Positions 1-6,235 of a DNA stretch of 9,770 nucleotides are shown here, piece by piece. Source of the DNA: DATKDU01 sp035512595 (GTDB taxonomy: Bacteria; Planctomycetota; Planctomycetia; Pirellulales; Pirellulaceae); contig DATKDU010000357.1 of the NCBI GenBank assembly GCA_035512595.1, positions 1 through 9,770 on the forward strand. Direction: 5' to 3'. The notes beneath the pieces were generated by a model that was given only the letters and a program-made list of their open reading frames with translations, ran no database searches and was not told the DNA's origin. The position numbers were made by a program, and so were the translations under genes. Every line of letters starts with the position of its first letter. Position 1 is the first letter of the stretch.

Positions 1-461
1 TCGGGGGTGAGGAACATCGACAGGGGCCAGCCGCCGCCGGCCCGCGAGCCGGCCAGCCGGTTGTAGGTGTAGAGGCTGGTCATGTAGATCGAGTCGATGT
101 CGGGGCGCTCCTCGCGATCGACCTTGATGCAGATGAAATTCTCGTTCATGAATTTGGCGATCTCCTCATCCATGAACGACTCGCGCTCCATGACGTGGCA
201 CCAGTGGCAGCTCGAATAGCCGATCGACAAAAAGATCGGCTTGCCTTCCTTCTTCGCCTTCGCCAGGGCCTCCTCCCCCCACGGGTGCCAATCGACCGGG
301 TTGTGGACGTGCTGGAGGAGGTAGGGGCTGGTCTCTTTGGCCAGGCGGTTGGTGTGTTTGGGTTTGGGTTTGGCCGCCGGCTGCTTCGACGGCTCTTGAG
401 CGATCGCGGCGGCGACAAAGACGACGGAGAGCAGAACCGAGGCGGCGCGGAAATGGATCAT
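1..461 (-). CDS. DUF255 / YyaL-like thioredoxin-fold protein, N-terminal part
   Basis: The frame begins at the ATG at 461 and runs off the left edge, so only the first 153 residues are visible. Residues 1-21 look like a signal peptide (basic start, hydrophobic core ASVLLSVVFVAAAIA, likely cleavage near AIA-QE), followed by a Lys/Pro-rich linker. From about residue 36 the sequence has the hallmarks of the DUF255 (SSP411/YyaL) family: NRLAKETSPYLLQHVHNPVDW, then KPIFLSIGYSSCHWCHVMERESF with the CHWC pair at C85 and C88, then KVDREERPDID and GGWPLSMFLTP. Known family members carry an N-terminal thioredoxin-like domain followed by an alpha/alpha toroid and are usually over 600 residues, so most of this gene lies outside the window. 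The biochemical role of the family is not settled. The signal peptide suggests export, which is my inference. No strong ribosome site precedes the ATG. The frame stays open upstream into the 462-812 remnant, but the signal peptide favours 461 as the start. Confidence 0.92.
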   Translation of the reverse strand, partial: MIHFRAASVLLSVVFVAAAIAQEPSKQPAAKPKPKHTNRLAKETSPYLLQHVHNPVDWHPWGEEALAKAKKEGKPIFLSIGYSSCHWCHVMERESFMDEEIAKFMNENFICIKVDREERPDIDSIYMTSLYTYNRLAGSRAGGGWPLSMFLTP

Positions 462-812
462 CGCTCGCTCTTGTGGCGGGAGAATGGGGATTGGAAGGGT
501 GGCTCTTATTGTAGCCCGAGCGGAACCGCAGTGCCGGCGGCTGCAGTGTTGGTCGGCGGTTCGTCTTTTGGACGGAGACGCTGAGGGTCCCAGCCAGCGT
601 TCGATGGCCAGTCTCCTGCGCATGAGCACCAGCACAACTATGCCGGCACAGACGGTGCCAATCGCACCGCGAAGCCCCAATTGCTGCCATTGGCCGGTCG
701 TCAAGTCCCGGAGTAAGGGAGCCACGGCCCCAGACAACGCTGCCACAACGAGCATCACTATGAGCAGGTGGCGAATGCCGAATTAAAGTCGGTGTCGGGA
801 GACTTCGGTCAT
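462..812 (-). pseudogene. Remnant of a small two-helix membrane protein interrupted by TAA
   Basis: Reading leftwards from an ATG at 812 gives nine residues (MTEVSRHRL), then TAA at 785-783. The same frame then continues FGIRHLLIVMLVVAALSGAVA, a polar stretch (LRDLTTGQWQQ), and a second hydrophobic stretch (LRGAIGTVCAGIVVLVLM) ending in RRRLAIERW. Small planctomycete proteins often begin with an (R)F-x-I-R-x-LL hydrophobic signature, so this looks like such a gene whose CAA or similar codon became TAA. That family link is from memory and unverified. After the second helix the frame has no stop of its own before the DUF255 ATG at 461, and its composition there (Ser/Arg-rich) does not look coding. 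It could instead be translated from an internal GTG (758) or ATG (755), but no ribosome site is visible. This 386-base gap between the rluA-family gene and DUF255 holds nothing else I can support. Confidence 0.42.
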
Positions 813-847
813 GGCGATGAATACACACTTGGGACCGGGGGCGATGT

Positions 848-1975
848 CTATTGGCCGCGTCCGTCCGTGTTTTCCGCGTTTTCCGTGTCCGGAGTATTGC
901 GGCTCGCTGATTGGCGCAGCCGAGTCAGCCACGCGGCCAGCTCCTTCGGCCAGCGGCTCTTGAAAACCAGCTTCTGGCCGGTAAGAGGATGGACGAAGCC
1001 CAATTCGGCAGCGTGCAAGGCGTGGCGCGGGGCGCGGCTGTCGTCGGGCTGCGGCCGGCCGCCGAGAGGGTGCGTGTAGGTCTTCTCGCCGCAGAGCATG
1101 TGGCCGATCTCGGAGAGATGGATGCGGATCTGGTGCGTCCTCCCGGTTTCCAGAGAGCATTCGACGATTGAATAGAGGCCGATCGTTTCCAGCGGCTTGA
1201 TGTGGGTAATGGCCCGCTGACCGACTTCGCTGCGCTCGTCGGCGACGGCACACGGAGTGTGCCTGCTACTTATTGAGCCCCGCAGCCCATCTCCCCGGTC
1301 CCGCACCAGCAGCGTATCGATCGACTGCTCCTGCGGATGGCCATGGACCACCGCCAGGTAAGCACGGTCGATCTTATGCTTGGCAAACAGCCGGATCAGC
1401 GCCTGCTCGGCCGACGGCGTGCGTGCGAAAACCATCAGGCCGCTGGTGTCGCGGTCGAGGCGATGGACGGCGCGGACGCGGGGCAAGCGGAGCGCGGCTT
1501 CACGGGAGCGACTGCCGCGGACGCGGGCCGGTTTGCGGGCGGGCCCTCGCTCGCGCTTCGGGTTCGTATCCACGTTCCAGCCAAGATGTTTGGCCAAGAC
1601 CCGCGGCAATAGCTCGTCGATCGTCGCCTGGAGCTGCTTGCGGCGGGCCGGCCAGGAGCGCTCCTCCGCATGCCGCAGGGTCGTCACACCCGCCGGCTTT
1701 TCGACGACGACCAGGTGCTCATCGACGTAGACGATCCGCACGTCCCCTTCGCCAGCCGGTTTGGCGAGCGGTTGCTCCCAGACCTTGACGACGTCCTTGG
1801 TCGTCAGCTTCCGCGCTTCGTCGAGGCACAGGTTGCCGTTGATCTGCACGTGCCGCGACGCGATCAGCCGCTTCACTTCGTTCCAGGACTTGCCTGCCAG
1901 CAGCCGCTTGAGCGCCTGCGAGAGCGGCTTACCGGCCAGCTCGGTGGGCACGTGATAGTTTTTGAACGATGTCAT
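848..1975 (-). CDS. RluA-family 23S rRNA pseudouridine synthase with in-frame repeat insertions
   Basis: The product is 375 residues and isomerises uridine to pseudouridine in RNA. The RluC/RluD-like layout suggests 23S rRNA, but the exact site cannot be told. Residues 10-70 form an S4-type RNA-binding domain (SQALKRLLAGKSWNEVKRLI, HVQINGN). The catalytic motif is HRLDRDTSGLMVF at 171-183 with predicted nucleophile D174. Later motifs are KIDRAYLAVVHG (201-212), ETGRTHQIRIHLSEIGH (276-292) and RHALHAAELGF (318-328). Two stretches are foreign to the family: about 134-167, containing TNPKRERG, and about 235-251, containing RHTPCAVAD. Both sit between conserved blocks and keep the frame. The C-terminal tail TENAENTDGRGQ comes from a 9-base tandem repeat. 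The start is the ATG at 1975. A longer frame opening with TTG at 2029 would add 18 residues lying inside an intergenic repeat, so I rejected it. No clear ribosome site is seen. Confidence 0.93.
   Translation of the reverse strand: MTSFKNYHVPTELAGKPLSQALKRLLAGKSWNEVKRLIASRHVQINGNLCLDEARKLTTKDVVKVWEQPLAKPAGEGDVRIVYVDEHLVVVEKPAGVTTLRHAEERSWPARRKQLQATIDELLPRVLAKHLGWNVDTNPKRERGPARKPARVRGSRSREAALRLPRVRAVHRLDRDTSGLMVFARTPSAEQALIRLFAKHKIDRAYLAVVHGHPQEQSIDTLLVRDRGDGLRGSISSRHTPCAVADERSEVGQRAITHIKPLETIGLYSIVECSLETGRTHQIRIHLSEIGHMLCGEKTYTHPLGGRPQPDDSRAPRHALHAAELGFVHPLTGQKLVFKSRWPKELAAWLTRLRQSASRNTPDTENAENTDGRGQ
864..890. repeat. 9-base tandem repeat forming the RluA C-terminal tail
   Basis: On the plus strand the unit CCGTGTTTT (865-873) is followed by CCGCGTTTT (874-882) and a partial CCGTGTCC (883-890). 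Read on the minus strand, these 9-base units are three codons each and encode TENAENTDG at the end of the pseudouridine synthase. A period divisible by three keeps the frame open. Short repeats of this kind often lie between planctomycete genes, which is a recollection I could not verify, so the tail is probably read-through into spacer sequence rather than a functional domain. Confidence 0.6.
1247..1263. repeat. Palindromic repeat inside the rluA-family gene (RHTPCAVAD insertion)
   Basis: GGCACAC-GGA-GTGTGCC is a perfect inverted repeat with 7-base arms and a 3-base centre. On the minus strand it encodes the core of RHTPCAVAD (residues 238-246), which interrupts the normal run from LLVRDRGDGLRG to GQRAITHIKPLE. 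I recall the same motif as a dispersed element in planctomycete genomes, but that is memory, not a search. Confidence 0.65.
1544..1567. repeat. Dispersed coding repeat (TNPKRERG insertion) in the rluA-family gene
   Basis: This stretch encodes TNPKRERG (residues 137-144) on the minus strand and opens a roughly 34-residue Arg/Pro/Ala-rich insertion between the AKHLGWN block and the LPRVRAVHRLDRD catalytic block. Other family members normally have a short loop there. NPKRERG-type peptides recur in unrelated planctomycete proteins as the translation of a dispersed DNA repeat; I state this from memory. The insertion end near residue 167 is judged only from where the family pattern resumes. Confidence 0.55.
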
Positions 1976-1982
1976 CCGAAAG

Positions 1983-2130
1983 AAGCACGAAATCCAAGGA
2001 TCGAAATTCGAAACAAATTCAAAACTCAAAATCCAAATGACCGAAACCAGGGCCGGCGACGACCGTTTCGATCATTCGCGTTTAATGCCTTCGTGCTTGT
2101 TTTGAATTTCGACCTTCGGATTTCGGATTT
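1983..2130. repeat. AT-rich intergenic repeat with imperfect inverted arms
   Basis: This block is visibly AT-rich against its GC-rich surroundings and fills most of the 203-base gap between the DUF1080 and rluA-family genes. The arm at 1989-2014 (GAAATCC...CGAAATTC...AAAC) matches the reverse complement of 2099-2124 at 22 of 26 bases. AAGCACGA at 1983-1990 is also present inverted at 2091-2098. The sequence repeats variations on AAATCC(G/A)AA and GAAATTC. It has no coding potential of its own. It resembles non-autonomous dispersed repeats common between planctomycete genes, which is a recollection. It may contain the promoter of the rluA-family gene, but no clear -35/-10 pair stands out. Confidence 0.7.
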
Positions 2131-2178
2131 TCAAGTGGCGGGCCGGCACTCGCTTCACTCGCTTGACGCCGCCCTACC

Positions 2179-2865
2179 TTACTTCAGTTCCTTGATCCGC
2201 GCCCCGCGGATCATCACCGGCTCATTGTTCCGCGAGAGGTGCTGAAAGCCGATGTGCCCTTTCCGCGGGCGGTCCTTGATCGGCGGGGCGTCATTGCCGT
2301 CGTGGCGTTTGACCGTGTCCTGGTAGTCGTCGAGGTTGACGTCCTGGATCGTCTCGCCGTTGAGGACCGCCTTCAGCCGATTGCCGCGGAGCGTGACGTG
2401 CATGCTGTTCCACTCGGTCGGCTTGTAGACCTGCTTCGTGGGAGCGATCGCCCGGTAAATGCCGCCGGTCAGCTCGGAGTCTTTGGCACTCGTGTTGTAG
2501 CGGAAGTCGGCCATTTGCAGCTCGAGCCCATCGAATGCCGGGTCTCCCTTCATCGGCGCTCGCAGGGCCAGGCCGCTGTTGCCGACTTCGGTCAGCTTGA
2601 ATTCGTACTTGATTTCGAAGTCGGCGTACTCCTTCTCGCTCACCAGCCACGTCCCGCGGCTTTTGCCGGAATGCAGCACGCCCTCCTGCACTTCCCAGAC
2701 GTCGCCGGCGTCGGATTTCTTGGACAGGTCGTTCCAGGTAGTGACGACCCAGCCCTTGGGAATGCCATCGTCGGAAAAGAGCGGCTCAAAGCCGTCGTCG
2801 TCGGCAGCGACGGCGATGGTGACGAACGAGAAAGCGGCGGCAATCAAAAACAGGGGGCGGAACAT
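2179..2865 (-). CDS. DUF1080 (3-keto-disaccharide hydrolase family) secreted protein
   Basis: The product is 228 residues with a signal peptide (MFRPLFLIAAAFSFVTIAVA, cleavage likely after residue 20). The mature part follows the DUF1080 (PF06439) pattern of a concanavalin-like beta-sandwich: EPLFSDDGIPKGW (27-39), VWEVQEGVLHSGKSRGTWLVSEKEYADFEIKYEFKL (57-91), GNSGLALRAP (95-104), GLELQMAD (113-120), TGGIYRAIAP (133-142), EWNSMHVTLRGNRLKAVLNGETI (151-173), then KGHIGFQHLSRNNEPVMIRGARIKEL. Family members act on sugar derivatives or polysaccharides outside the cytoplasm, and planctomycetes carry many copies. The exact substrate cannot be read from sequence. The start is the ATG at 2865, with GGAG seven bases upstream and the signal peptide directly after it. 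A GTG-initiated extension to 2949 would precede the signal peptide and cross a palindromic repeat, so it is rejected. The upstream coiled-coil gene is on the same strand, 87 bases away. Confidence 0.92.
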   Translation of the reverse strand: MFRPLFLIAAAFSFVTIAVAADDDGFEPLFSDDGIPKGWVVTTWNDLSKKSDAGDVWEVQEGVLHSGKSRGTWLVSEKEYADFEIKYEFKLTEVGNSGLALRAPMKGDPAFDGLELQMADFRYNTSAKDSELTGGIYRAIAPTKQVYKPTEWNSMHVTLRGNRLKAVLNGETIQDVNLDDYQDTVKRHDGNDAPPIKDRPRKGHIGFQHLSRNNEPVMIRGARIKELK

Positions 2866-2927
2866 GGCTCGGCTCCGATAGGCGAAGTGGATTCCGCCAT
2901 CATAGCCAGACGCGTCACGCCATGTAG

Positions 2928-2947
2928 GACGGGCCTTCTGGGCCGTC
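2928..2947. repeat. Imperfect palindrome between coiled-coil and DUF1080 genes
   Basis: GACGGGCC-TTCT-GGGCCGTC has 8-base arms with one mismatched position and a 4-base loop. It lies five bases beyond the stop codon of the coiled-coil gene, in the direction of its transcription. It could fold as a terminator stem, but no T-run follows on the minus strand. It may equally be a dispersed repeat, since a GACGG-CC...GG-CCGTC motif of this kind is familiar in planctomycete spacers (from memory). Confidence 0.5.
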
Positions 2948-2952
2948 ACACG

Positions 2953-4281
2953 TCATGCTGCCTTGCGCAGCGCCTTCCGCTCCTCGCTCAGCTCCTGCAC
3001 CCGGCGGCAGAGATGCTCCGCCTGGCGGGCGACCTCTTCCTGCTGCGTCTTGCGCCAGGCGAGGAATTCCATCCGCTGGGCCTTGAGCGCGGCGTGCTGC
3101 TGGGCCAGCTTGTCGGCCAGAGCGAGCAGCTCTTCCTTGCGTGCGGCCAGGGCCTGCTCTTCCTGCTCGTACTGCTCGGCCATTCTGAGCCGGAGCTGCG
3201 CCAGCGACTGCGTGATCTCGGCCGGCGTCATCAGCCCCTTGAGCTGTGCCCAGATCTGCTCGGCAATCAGCCGCATCTCGAGCGCCTGGCGATAGGCGGC
3301 GGTCATCTCGCCGCGGAGCTGCTCGAGCGCGGCCTGCTGCGTGTCGAGAGCGGTCTCGCGGGCGGAAACGGCAGTCATCCGCTGCTCGAGTTCCTCTTCG
3401 CGATGTCGCAGCTCGTGCGACCGCTGACGATCGTCATGTTCGCGCTCCTGCTCCCACTGGTCGCGCTCGCGGCGGAGCGACGCCCGGTCGTGCTCGATCG
3501 CGCGGGCCTGCTCGGCAAGCTGCGTCTTGGTGGCGTCGATTTCCGCCATTCGCTCGGCAAGCTGCTCGTCGAGCTGAGCCTCGAGCTCGCGGCCGTGGCG
3601 ATCGAGGGCCTGTTCGTCGTGCGTCTTAGTCTGCTGCCAAAGCTGCTGCGCGCGGGTGAGGGCGGCCGCCTCCCGCTCGACCTGCTGGCGGCGGTCGCGA
3701 AGCTCGTGCTCGCGGGCGACCAGGCTCGCCTCCCGCTCGTTGAGCTTTCCCGCCCGTTCATCGAGTGCCAGCTCCTCCGCCTCGCAGTGGCGGAGCCGCT
3801 CGGCCACTTCTTCCTCGCGGCGTGTGAAGACATCCATCTCGACCGTGCGGCGCGACAGGAGCGATTCCCGCTCGCTCAATGCCGCGAGCTGCTCCTGATG
3901 CCACGCTCGACAGGCCCGCCATTCGTTTTCCAGTTCTGCCTCGCGGGCGGCGAGCGCCGCCTGCCGCTCATCGAGCTCGCGAAGCTGCTCCGCCAGGGCA
4001 TCGGCCAGTTGCTCGGCCTCCAGCGACACGTCGTCGCTCGTCGGCGGCGCAAGCGGCGCGGCCCAACCGGCCGAGTCCGCCAGCGGCAGTTCGTGAAAGA
4101 CGGGCGCTTCGTCGGTCGCGAGATGCGCGTCGCCAGCCAGGGCGTGGGCATTCACCCCGGCGGGGGCGTGAGCCGGCGATTCGCTGCCCGGCAAGGAAGA
4201 ATGAGCGGCGTCGATGCGGCGCGGCTTGATCCTGGGCTGCACGGCGTCTTCATCGATCGGCTCACGTTCGTCGCCATCCAT
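2953..4281 (-). CDS. Long coiled-coil protein of unknown function
   Basis: The product is 442 residues. Residues 1-85 are acidic, Pro/Ala-rich and probably disordered. From about 86 to the end the chain is almost entirely Glu/Gln/Arg/Leu/Ala-rich helix with heptad spacing (for example LRELDERQAALAAREAEL, LARKEELLALADKLAQQ). Repeats of the type L-x-x-R-E-x-x-L recur throughout. One less regular stretch lies near residues 340-370 (ALEMRLIAEQIWAQLKGLMT, PAEITQSLAQL). There is no signal peptide, membrane segment or nucleotide-binding motif, so it is probably cytoplasmic. SMC- or cytoskeleton-like roles are conceivable, but no SMC head domain is present. I do not recognise the gene. The start is the ATG at 4281 with GGGAG about six bases upstream; a TTG at 4338 in the same frame has no ribosome site. 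Strong codon bias leaves long open frames on the opposite strand, which I treat as shadows. Confidence 0.85.
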   Translation of the reverse strand: MDGDEREPIDEDAVQPRIKPRRIDAAHSSLPGSESPAHAPAGVNAHALAGDAHLATDEAPVFHELPLADSAGWAAPLAPPTSDDVSLEAEQLADALAEQLRELDERQAALAAREAELENEWRACRAWHQEQLAALSERESLLSRRTVEMDVFTRREEEVAERLRHCEAEELALDERAGKLNEREASLVAREHELRDRRQQVEREAAALTRAQQLWQQTKTHDEQALDRHGRELEAQLDEQLAERMAEIDATKTQLAEQARAIEHDRASLRRERDQWEQEREHDDRQRSHELRHREEELEQRMTAVSARETALDTQQAALEQLRGEMTAAYRQALEMRLIAEQIWAQLKGLMTPAEITQSLAQLRLRMAEQYEQEEQALAARKEELLALADKLAQQHAALKAQRMEFLAWRKTQQEEVARQAEHLCRRVQELSEERKALRKAA

Positions 4282-4453
4282 GGCTTGCTCCCGTCGTCTG
4301 GACGTGAAAAGATTTGTTTTCCCTTTGCCGGCCGCCAAACCTTGCTGGATCGTTACAGCTTGCCACTTCCTCTTTATCGGCAGCAGGCTAAGGTGAGTTC
4401 AAGATTCCTGCCCCTCGGACCGCAAGCCGCCAAACGAGCGACGGGCGTGCGGT

Positions 4454-4464
4454 TGTGCTAGCAT
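4454..4464 (+). promoter_or_regulatory. Possible -10 element upstream of the cupin gene
   Basis: TGTGCTAGCAT contains a -10-like TAGCAT (4459-4464) about 45 bases before the cupin ATG, in the 228-base divergent region between the coiled-coil and cupin genes. No recognisable -35 hexamer lies 16-18 bases upstream. The call rests on the hexamer and its location only. Confidence 0.28.
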
Positions 4465-4509
4465 GCCGCCATTGCCCGAAATCTGGCGAACCCGCTCCCG
4501 GAGGCTCCC

Positions 4510-4869
4510 ATGAAAACGGCCCAAGCCCAAGCAAAATACCTGCGTCGCGATCCGGCGGAAGTCGAGCCGTGGCGCGAGACGTGCGGCCAGATTCGCCCGC
4601 TGATCGAGGAGAGCGACGGCGCGGCGGCCGAGGTGCATCACGTCGAGATCGACAACGCCAAGCTCCACTACCACGCCCAAACCGATGAGGTGTACTACAT
4701 CATCGACGGCGAGGGGACGATGATCCTCGACAACAACGAGATCGAGGTTCACAAAGGGGTCGTCGTCTACGTCCCCCGCGGCGTGAAGCACAAGGCGGTC
4801 GGCAAGCTGACGGTGCTGACCGTTTGTGTGCCGCGGGGCGTGCTGCACGATGTGCACGAGGTGGAGTGA
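4510..4869 (+). CDS. Small single-domain cupin protein
   Basis: The product is 119 residues, the usual size of a single-domain RmlC-like cupin. Cupin motif 1 is HYHAQTDEVYYIIDGEG (53-69), supplying likely metal ligands H53, H55 and E60. Motif 2 is GVVVYVPRGVKHKAVG (83-98), supplying H94. The spacing between the motifs is short and normal, so all four ligands of a mononuclear metal site appear intact. Such proteins include isomerases, dioxygenases and sugar- or auxin-binding proteins, and sequence alone does not choose between them. There is no signal peptide, so it is probably cytoplasmic. The start is fixed by a perfect GGAGG at 4500-4504, five bases before the ATG. It is divergent from the coiled-coil gene. 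The next plus-strand gene is 256 bases away with its own promoter, so the cupin is likely monocistronic. Confidence 0.93.
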   Translation: MKTAQAQAKYLRRDPAEVEPWRETCGQIRPLIEESDGAAAEVHHVEIDNAKLHYHAQTDEVYYIIDGEGTMILDNNEIEVHKGVVVYVPRGVKHKAVGKLTVLTVCVPRGVLHDVHEVE

Positions 4870-4875
4870 CGCAGA

Positions 4876-4889
4876 GCGGCTTCAGCCGC
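4876..4889. repeat. Short palindrome just after the cupin stop codon
   Basis: GCGGCT-TC-AGCCGC lies seven bases beyond the cupin stop. It could form a small GC-rich stem but lacks a following T-run, so terminator function is doubtful. GCGGCTGAAGCCGC-type motifs are also familiar as dispersed planctomycete palindromes (recollection). Confidence 0.4.
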
Positions 4890-5014
4890 CGTTCAGCCTG
4901 GCGAAACAAAGAATTCTTGACATTCCGCCGATTAGCGCCTCGGTGACCCTGGCCAGCCTTGCGCAAAGGGGGGCAGCTTTCGCTCAAGGACTGGAGCACC
5001 CAGCCCGCTTTACG

Positions 5015-5043
5015 TTGACGACCCCGCTCCTCTCTCCGATAAT
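5015..5043 (+). promoter_or_regulatory. Sigma70-like promoter for the Tat-exported toroid protein
   Basis: TTGACG (5015-5020) and GATAAT (5038-5043) are each one base from the bacterial consensus and are separated by exactly 17 bases. The expected start of transcription near 5050 leaves a leader of about 75 bases before the ATG at 5126. Downstream, GGAG at 5115-5118 serves as the ribosome site. Confidence 0.62.
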
Positions 5044-5125
5044 CAATTCCAGATCCATCGGAAACGAACCGGGGCCGCGGGCCGTCTGGCAGATGGAGGC
5101 CGGCCACCGCAAACGGAGACTTGGA

Positions 5126-6229
5126 ATGAACCTCACTCGTCGCGACCTGCTGGCGGCGTCGTCGGCACTGCTCGTTCCGTCCCTGCTGGCACATGGCCAG
5201 GAGGCCGGCGAGCCCGGCGAGGTCAGCGACAACGAAGCCAGCGGCAAAAAGCCCCCCGAGCAGACGACGTTCAACGAGTTCACGCCAGCCAGTGAGCGGG
5301 CGATCCGCCGCGGCGACGAATTCCTGATGAAGACCATGCACCGCGACGGCGGCTGCGGCGTCGATATCGGCCAGCCGACCGACATCGGCTGCACCGCCAT
5401 GGTCGGCCTGGCCCTCATGTCGCAGGGGAATACGCCGGTCGAAGGGGCGCGGAGCCGCGAGGTGCAGCGGATCCTTTCGTTCCTGCTGCGGGCCGCCGAG
5501 AATATGCCGCAGGATGACATTACGTCGGTCGTGGGCACGCAGCTTCAGAACAAGATTGGGCGGCATGCCCACTCCTTCTTCGCGGCAACGTTTCTGGCGG
5601 AAGTGATCGGCGAAGGATGGGACACCGAGCCGGTCCGCGACGCACTCAAGAAGGTCGTCACGGCGATCGTCGGCAGTCAGTCGGCCAGCGGCAATTGGGG
5701 GGATCAGTCGTGGGCCCCGATGCTCGGCACCGTGATGGGCTGGGTGTCGCTGCGGGCGGCACACATGGCGGGGATGAAGGTCGGCGGGTCGCCTGACCTG
5801 ACCGCCAAGCACCTGGTGCAGCAGATGCAGTCGGAGCTCGCCCGGCACCAGGGAAGCTGGATGCACAAGCTCTACAAGAACGCCACCGGCATTCGCGTGC
5901 TGTACGCCCTGGGGATGGAAGACGATGAGGTCGCCAAGAAGGCCTTCGCGGACGTGGTGGCGTTCATCAAGCGGGACAACACGGCCTTCTCCCAGGCCGG
6001 CGGCGAAGAGTACCTGGCGTTCCACCTGATCACCGAGACGATGCTCCAGAAAGGGGGAGACGACTGGGCGACCTGGTACCCGACCGTGCGGGACAAAGTC
6101 GTCGCCGTGCAAAACAGCGATGGGAGTTGGACCGGCCATCACTGCATCACCAGCCGCACATTCTGCGCGGCGGCCGCCATTCTGGTGCTCAACGCGCCGA
6201 ACCGCTATTTGCCCATCTCGCAGTCGTAG
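5126..6229 (+). CDS. Tat-exported prenyltransferase/squalene-oxidase-repeat (alpha/alpha toroid) protein
   Basis: The product is 367 residues. It opens with a twin-arginine signal (MNLTRRDLLAASSALLVPSLLA; R5-R6), so it is probably exported folded, followed by an acidic linker to about residue 50. The rest resembles the terpenoid-cyclase/prenyltransferase toroid made of paired helices. Repeat-like units are GCGVDIGQPTDIGCTAMVGLALM (76-98), RHAHSFFAATFLAEVIGEG (146-164), GNWGDQSWAPMLGTVMGWVSLRAA (189-212), then TGIRVLYALGM, EEYLAFHLITETML and QNSDGSWTGHHCITSRTFCAAAAILVL (329-355). It ends NRYLPI. No DxDD squalene-hopene cyclase acid motif is visible, so catalysis of squalene cyclisation is unlikely. 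Planctomycetes encode many such exported toroids of unknown role. The start is the ATG at 5126, with GGAG seven bases upstream. The frame is open further upstream, but that would bury the Tat signal. Confidence 0.88.
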   Translation: MNLTRRDLLAASSALLVPSLLAHGQEAGEPGEVSDNEASGKKPPEQTTFNEFTPASERAIRRGDEFLMKTMHRDGGCGVDIGQPTDIGCTAMVGLALMSQGNTPVEGARSREVQRILSFLLRAAENMPQDDITSVVGTQLQNKIGRHAHSFFAATFLAEVIGEGWDTEPVRDALKKVVTAIVGSQSASGNWGDQSWAPMLGTVMGWVSLRAAHMAGMKVGGSPDLTAKHLVQQMQSELARHQGSWMHKLYKNATGIRVLYALGMEDDEVAKKAFADVVAFIKRDNTAFSQAGGEEYLAFHLITETMLQKGGDDWATWYPTVRDKVVAVQNSDGSWTGHHCITSRTFCAAAAILVLNAPNRYLPISQS

Positions 6230-6235
6230 TTGGTG

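Noticed and set aside
1976..2029. An 18-residue N-terminal extension of the pseudouridine synthase from a TTG
   Set aside because: The extension is encoded by the AT-rich intergenic repeat and adds nothing resembling the S4 domain; the ATG at 1975 fits the family start.
2239..4461. A 740-codon open frame on the plus strand, antisense to the DUF1080 and coiled-coil genes
   Set aside because: It spans two well-supported minus-strand genes and their spacer, has no recognisable domain, and is explained by strong GC bias and Glu/Leu/Ala-rich codons on the other strand.
4917..4922. TTGACA as a promoter -35 after the cupin gene
   Set aside because: No acceptable -10 lies 16-18 bases downstream, while the pair at 5015-5043 is much better and nearer the gene.
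4700..6142. A 480-codon minus-strand open frame opposite the cupin and toroid genes
   Set aside because: Its His/Arg/Gly-rich translation shows no domain, and the plus-strand genes have ribosome sites, a Tat signal and conserved motifs.
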